From an uncultured Anaerolineales bacterium (GTDB taxonomy: Bacteria; Chloroflexota; Anaerolineae; Anaerolineales; Villigracilaceae): DNA of 8,588 nucleotides. The notes beneath the pieces are model-generated. The model saw only the letters and a list, made by a program, of their open reading frames with translations, did not search any database and had not been told where the DNA came from. A program made the position numbers and the translations under genes. The stretch covers positions 1 through 8,588 of the forward strand of contig CALLJA010000374.1 of the NCBI GenBank assembly GCA_938008865.1, written 5' to 3'. Shown piece after piece: positions 5,575 to 8,588 of the stretch (position 1 is the first letter of the stretch; each line of letters opens with the position of its first letter).

Positions 5575-8247
5575 ATGGTTACGCCGGTCCTGGCCACAAA
5601 ACTTTACGCCCCTGCGCTTCGGCCCGACATGGTTACGCGCCCAAGGCTGATTGCCTGCTTGAATGATGGCCTGGCCAGAGGCCACAAATTGACGCTTATT
5701 TCTGCCTCCGCCGGCTTTGGAAAGACCACCCTGACCAGTGAGTGGGCCGCCAGTTGTGGGAAGCCAGTCGCATGGTTGTCATTGGATGAAGGGGATAATG
5801 ACCAAGCGCGTTTCCTCTCTTATCTAATAGCGGCATTACAGACCATCAAGGCGGGATTTGGTGGGGGGATGTTGAGTGCGCTCCAGTCTTCCCAGGCGCC
5901 CTCGAACGAAGCCATTGCGACCGCCCTGCTCAACGAAATTTCCGCCCTCCCCGAAAGTTTCCTCCTTGTTCTGGATGACTACCACTCGATCGACTCGCAA
6001 GCGGCGGATCAAACCCTGACCTTCCTCATCGAACACCAGTCGCCCCAGATGCACCTGGTCATTGCCACACGGGAAGATCCATCCTTGCCGCTAACCCGCC
6101 TGCGCGTGCGCGGACAATTGACCGAACTGCGCGCCGCCGACCTGCGTTTTGCTCCCGCCGAAGCCGCTGTGTTTCTGAATCGCGTGATGCGATTGAATCT
6201 CTCGGCGGAAGACGTCTCTGCCTTGGAAACCCGCACCGAGGGCTGGATCGCCGGCCTGCAATTGGCTGCGCTTTCCATGCAGGGGCTTTCAGATACCGCA
6301 AGTTTCATCCGTTCTTTCACCGGCAGCCATCGTTTTGTACTCGATTACCTGATCGAAGAGGTGCTGGAGCGCCAGCCCGAAAACATCCAGGCTTTTCTCC
6401 TGCGCACCTCCATCCTCGACCGCATGTGCGGACCGCTGTGCGATGCGGTGTTGGACTCCGCTCCCGCTTTCGGGCAGCAGACCCTCGAATATCTCGACCG
6501 CGCCAACCTGTTCGTCGTCCCGCTCGACCAGGAACGGCGTTGGTATCGCTATCACCACCTGTTTGGCGACCTGTTGCGCCAGCGGCTTGGTCAACCCAAG
6601 GCACTCCCCGAATATCACCTGCGCGCCAGCGTATGGTATGAGGCTAATCACGACCTGGCCAACGCTTTCCAACACGCTCTTGCAGCCGACGATTTCGAGC
6701 GGGCGGCGCGCCTGGCTGAAGCAGCCTGGCAAAGCATGGAACGCAACTTCCAGACCCTCGCCTGGCTTGGCTGGGTGAAAAAACTTCCCAACGCGGCGGT
6801 TTATTCCAATCCCTGGCTTTGCGTCAAAACAGGGTGGGCGTATTCAGATGTAGGAGAGGTGGGACCCAGCGAAATATACCTTCAACACGCCGAACGCGCG
6901 CTGGCGGGAGTGAAAGACCGGGAAGAGTTCAAATCCATACCGGGGAATATTGCCCTGATCCGCGCGGGGAACGCCCAGATCGAAGGCAACCAGTCTGAAA
7001 CGGTCCGATATGCCGAGATGTCCGTTCAAATCATTCCAGAAAGCGACCCCTTGATCCGCTCCCAGGCCGCCATCACACTCGGATTTACCCAATGGGCCGC
7101 TGGCAACGTAGAAGCGTCGCTGCAAGCCATGCATACCTGGATGGATGATATGCAAAAAATGGGCAACCAAATGTATGCGATTGCCAGTGCCTTTGTTGTG
7201 GGTGACATGCAAATAACGTTGGGGCGTTTGGACGCAGCTGAAAGGGCCCTCCGTCATGCCATCCAACAGGCTGCCGCGCTGGGCGGGGAAGCGGAGGTTG
7301 TCACCGCCCATCATCACCTGGGGTTGGCCATGCTCGCCCACGAACGCGGCGATGATCAGACGGCAGCGCAACGCCTGCAAGTCGTCGCCGACCTGGGTCA
7401 ACGCACCACGCTGATCGACTGGCCGTACCGCTGGGGGCTGGCTCAGGCCCGCCTCAAGGAATCCGCCGGGGAGTGGGATGCCGCGCTCCAATCGTTGGAC
7501 GAAGCAGAGCGGGGCTACATCAAAAACCCGATCCCCATGCTGCAGCCAGCCGCGGCCCGCAAGGCGCGGATTTATCTGAAACAAGGGCGGCTCGACAAGG
7601 CTCAAGCCTGGGCACGGGAGCGCGGCCTCTCGGTCAAGGATGAGGCAAATTATCTCGTCGAGTACGAACATCTTACCCTGGCGCGGACACACCTGGTGGA
7701 ACGCGACTTTGAAGATGTCGGCCACTTACTGGAACGACTGCTGGCGCTAGCCAACTTGCAAAAGCGAACGGGAAGCGCAATCGAAATCCTGTCCACGCAG
7801 GCGTTGTTTTATCAGGCGCAGGGCGATCAACCGCAAGCGCTCGCCGCGCTGGAACACGCGTTGATCCTGGCAGAACCAGAGGGACACATCCGCACTTTCG
7901 TGGATGAAGGCATACCGATGCAGTCGCTGATTTCCGAATATCGGTCCACCATGCCTGCGAATGCCCACCCTTTGCCCGGTTATGTGGATCGTATTTTGGA
8001 CTTCTTCCCCAATTCAACAAAAACCGTTTCACAGCCCAGGGCCACTAAAATGGTCGAACCTTTGAGCGAGCGCGAAATGGAAGTACTTAACCTGCTCCGC
8101 AGCGAATTGAGCGGCCCCGAAATTTCCCAACGGCTGACCGTGTCGCTCAACACCTTGCGCACCCACACCAAAAATATTTTCAACAAACTGGGGGTCAACA
8201 ACCGTCGGGCCGCCGTCCGCCGCGCGGAAGAACTCGATCTATTCTAA
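5575..8247 (+). CDS. MalT-like LuxR-family ATP-dependent transcriptional regulator
   Basis: Large one-component activator of the MalT/STAND type, 890 residues from the ATG at 5575. It opens with PVLATKLYAPALRPDMVTRPRL, the family's usual N-terminus. Walker A is ASAGFGKT at 44-51 and Walker B is LVLDDYH at 131-137. The NTPase/winged-helix part reaches about 345, including the RWYRYHHLFGDLLRQRL motif (322-338). A TPR-like helical sensor region covers about 350-800. The LuxR helix-turn-helix is at about 829-886 (PLSEREMEVLNLL, then EISQRL and NTLRTHTKNIFNKLGV). The frame stays open back to a GTG at 5458, but those 39 extra residues do not match the family and overlap potential RNA structure. An in-frame ATG at 5557 also lacks a ribosome site. 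By family precedent, inducer plus ATP would cause oligomerisation and activation; inducer and targets are unknown. It is divergent from the ABC operon. Confidence 0.93.
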   Translation: MVTPVLATKLYAPALRPDMVTRPRLIACLNDGLARGHKLTLISASAGFGKTTLTSEWAASCGKPVAWLSLDEGDNDQARFLSYLIAALQTIKAGFGGGMLSALQSSQAPSNEAIATALLNEISALPESFLLVLDDYHSIDSQAADQTLTFLIEHQSPQMHLVIATREDPSLPLTRLRVRGQLTELRAADLRFAPAEAAVFLNRVMRLNLSAEDVSALETRTEGWIAGLQLAALSMQGLSDTASFIRSFTGSHRFVLDYLIEEVLERQPENIQAFLLRTSILDRMCGPLCDAVLDSAPAFGQQTLEYLDRANLFVVPLDQERRWYRYHHLFGDLLRQRLGQPKALPEYHLRASVWYEANHDLANAFQHALAADDFERAARLAEAAWQSMERNFQTLAWLGWVKKLPNAAVYSNPWLCVKTGWAYSDVGEVGPSEIYLQHAERALAGVKDREEFKSIPGNIALIRAGNAQIEGNQSETVRYAEMSVQIIPESDPLIRSQAAITLGFTQWAAGNVEASLQAMHTWMDDMQKMGNQMYAIASAFVVGDMQITLGRLDAAERALRHAIQQAAALGGEAEVVTAHHHLGLAMLAHERGDDQTAAQRLQVVADLGQRTTLIDWPYRWGLAQARLKESAGEWDAALQSLDEAERGYIKNPIPMLQPAAARKARIYLKQGRLDKAQAWARERGLSVKDEANYLVEYEHLTLARTHLVERDFEDVGHLLERLLALANLQKRTGSAIEILSTQALFYQAQGDQPQALAALEHALILAEPEGHIRTFVDEGIPMQSLISEYRSTMPANAHPLPGYVDRILDFFPNSTKTVSQPRATKMVEPLSEREMEVLNLLRSELSGPEISQRLTVSLNTLRTHTKNIFNKLGVNNRRAAVRRAEELDLF

Positions 8248-8268
8248 CGACCGAAACATCTCCAAGCC

Positions 8269-8302
8269 AACTCCAGCCCTGCCCGCTGGAGTTTTTTGTT
8301 TT
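8269..8302 (+). terminator. Intrinsic terminator of the LuxR-type gene
   Basis: A perfect 9-bp stem, AACTCCAGC (8269-8277) with GCTGGAGTT (8285-8293) around a 7-base loop, leads into TTTTTTGTTTT. It begins 22 bases after the LuxR stop and should separate that gene from the next one. Confidence 0.92.
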
Positions 8303-8310
8303 GCGCCCAA

Positions 8311-8355
8311 TCACCACCTCAATCACATCATATGGTGATGACATCTCACCACCTC
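8311..8355. repeat. 10-bp direct repeat with inverted element upstream of the last gene
   Basis: TCACCACCTC occurs at 8311-8320 and again at 8346-8355, 35 bp apart start to start. Between them GGTGAT (8334-8339) is the reverse complement of ATCACC (8310-8315), and CATCA/TGATG (8326-8330 and 8336-8340) forms a small palindrome. The cluster surrounds the -35 of the downstream promoter candidate, so it could be an activator or repressor site. The LuxR-type regulator next door is one possible binder, but this is not shown. Confidence 0.4.
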
Positions 8356-8367
8356 CAGCGGTATCTT
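8338..8367 (+). promoter_or_regulatory. Candidate promoter of the small conserved gene
   Basis: -35 ATGACA (8338-8343) and -10 TATCTT (8362-8367) are 18 bp apart, each a near match to the sigma70 consensus. Transcription would begin near 8374, giving a leader of about 18 bases. The ribosome site AAGAG before the ATG at 8392 is weak. Confidence 0.45.
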
Positions 8368-8391
8368 ACAGACAGTAACCAAGAGAAAACA

Positions 8392-8588
8392 ATGCCCGAT
8401 AAACCGCCCCCACATGCTTCGCTCTACGAAATCCGTCTCAAGGGACAGTTGGACGCGCAATGGATGTCGTGGTTCGACGGGTTGACCATCACGCTGGAAG
8501 AGAACGGCGACGTGCTTCTATCTGGACCTGTAGCGGATCAGGCCGCCCTGCATGGCCTGTTCAAAAAGGTGCGCGATCTCGGAATGTC
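8392..8588 (+). CDS. Small conserved hypothetical protein (3' end outside window)
   Basis: An open frame of 65 codons plus two bases runs from the ATG at 8392 to the right edge. It begins MPDKPPPHASLYEIRLKGQL, then WFDGLTITLEENGDVLLSGPVADQAALHGLFKKVRDLG. No signal peptide or TM segment is visible, and the alternating pattern suggests a small soluble alpha/beta fold. From memory, similar short proteins with YEIRVxGxLxxxWxxWFxGxT and GPVxDQAALHGLLxKVRDLG occur in Chloroflexota, often near MalT-like LuxR genes, and are annotated only as hypothetical. No biochemical role is known to me. A terminator and a promoter candidate separate it from the LuxR gene, so it is probably its own transcript. Confidence 0.85.
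   Translation, partial: MPDKPPPHASLYEIRLKGQLDAQWMSWFDGLTITLEENGDVLLSGPVADQAALHGLFKKVRDLGM

Noticed and set aside
6844..7725. Minus-strand open frame of 293 codons opposite the LuxR-type gene
   Set aside because: It is antisense to the TPR-like region of a confident gene, with no ribosome site and no recognisable domain.

Overview
The window reads like a piece of a moderately high-GC Chloroflexota genome, most likely an Anaerolineae-type bacterium. That placement is inference, based on the large MalT-like LuxR regulator, the duplicated FtsX/MacB-type permease, the lipoprotein adaptor and a small protein of a kind I associate with that phylum. No rRNA, tRNA, CRISPR array or insertion sequence was seen.

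Left block (1-5342, all minus strand). Five genes run leftward with short gaps: an ArsR/SmtB-type repressor, a membrane methyltransferase of the isoprenylcysteine carboxylmethyltransferase (ICMT)/CzcN-like type, a 749-residue permease made of two fused FtsX/MacB halves, a lipoprotein membrane-fusion (HlyD-like) adaptor, and a MacB/LolD-type ATPase that runs off the left edge. Gaps are 39, 30 and 20 bp, and the last pair overlaps by 4 bp (GTGA), so this looks like one operon. In front of it are a sigma70-like promoter and an imperfect 12-2-12 inverted repeat covering the expected transcription start. The repressor has no cysteine. Its C-terminal helix carries D-x-H-x10-H-x2-E, the alpha5 zinc-site pattern of SmtB/CzrA. 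The best reading is an autoregulated, probably Zn(II)- or Co(II)-responsive operon coupling a membrane methyltransferase to a mechanotransmission-type (MacB-like) ABC exporter.

Middle (5272-5574). This 303-bp divergent intergenic region holds the arsR-type promoter/operator. Nearer the right-hand gene it holds a potentially structured stretch ending in six T (5441-5509), a second hairpin, and a TATAAT box placed so that the next gene may be leaderless.

Right block (5575-8588, plus strand). A large ATP-dependent MalT-like LuxR regulator (890 aa from the preferred start) ends in a strong intrinsic terminator. A short regulatory region with a 10-bp direct repeat and a candidate promoter follows, then the start of a small conserved hypothetical protein cut by the right edge.
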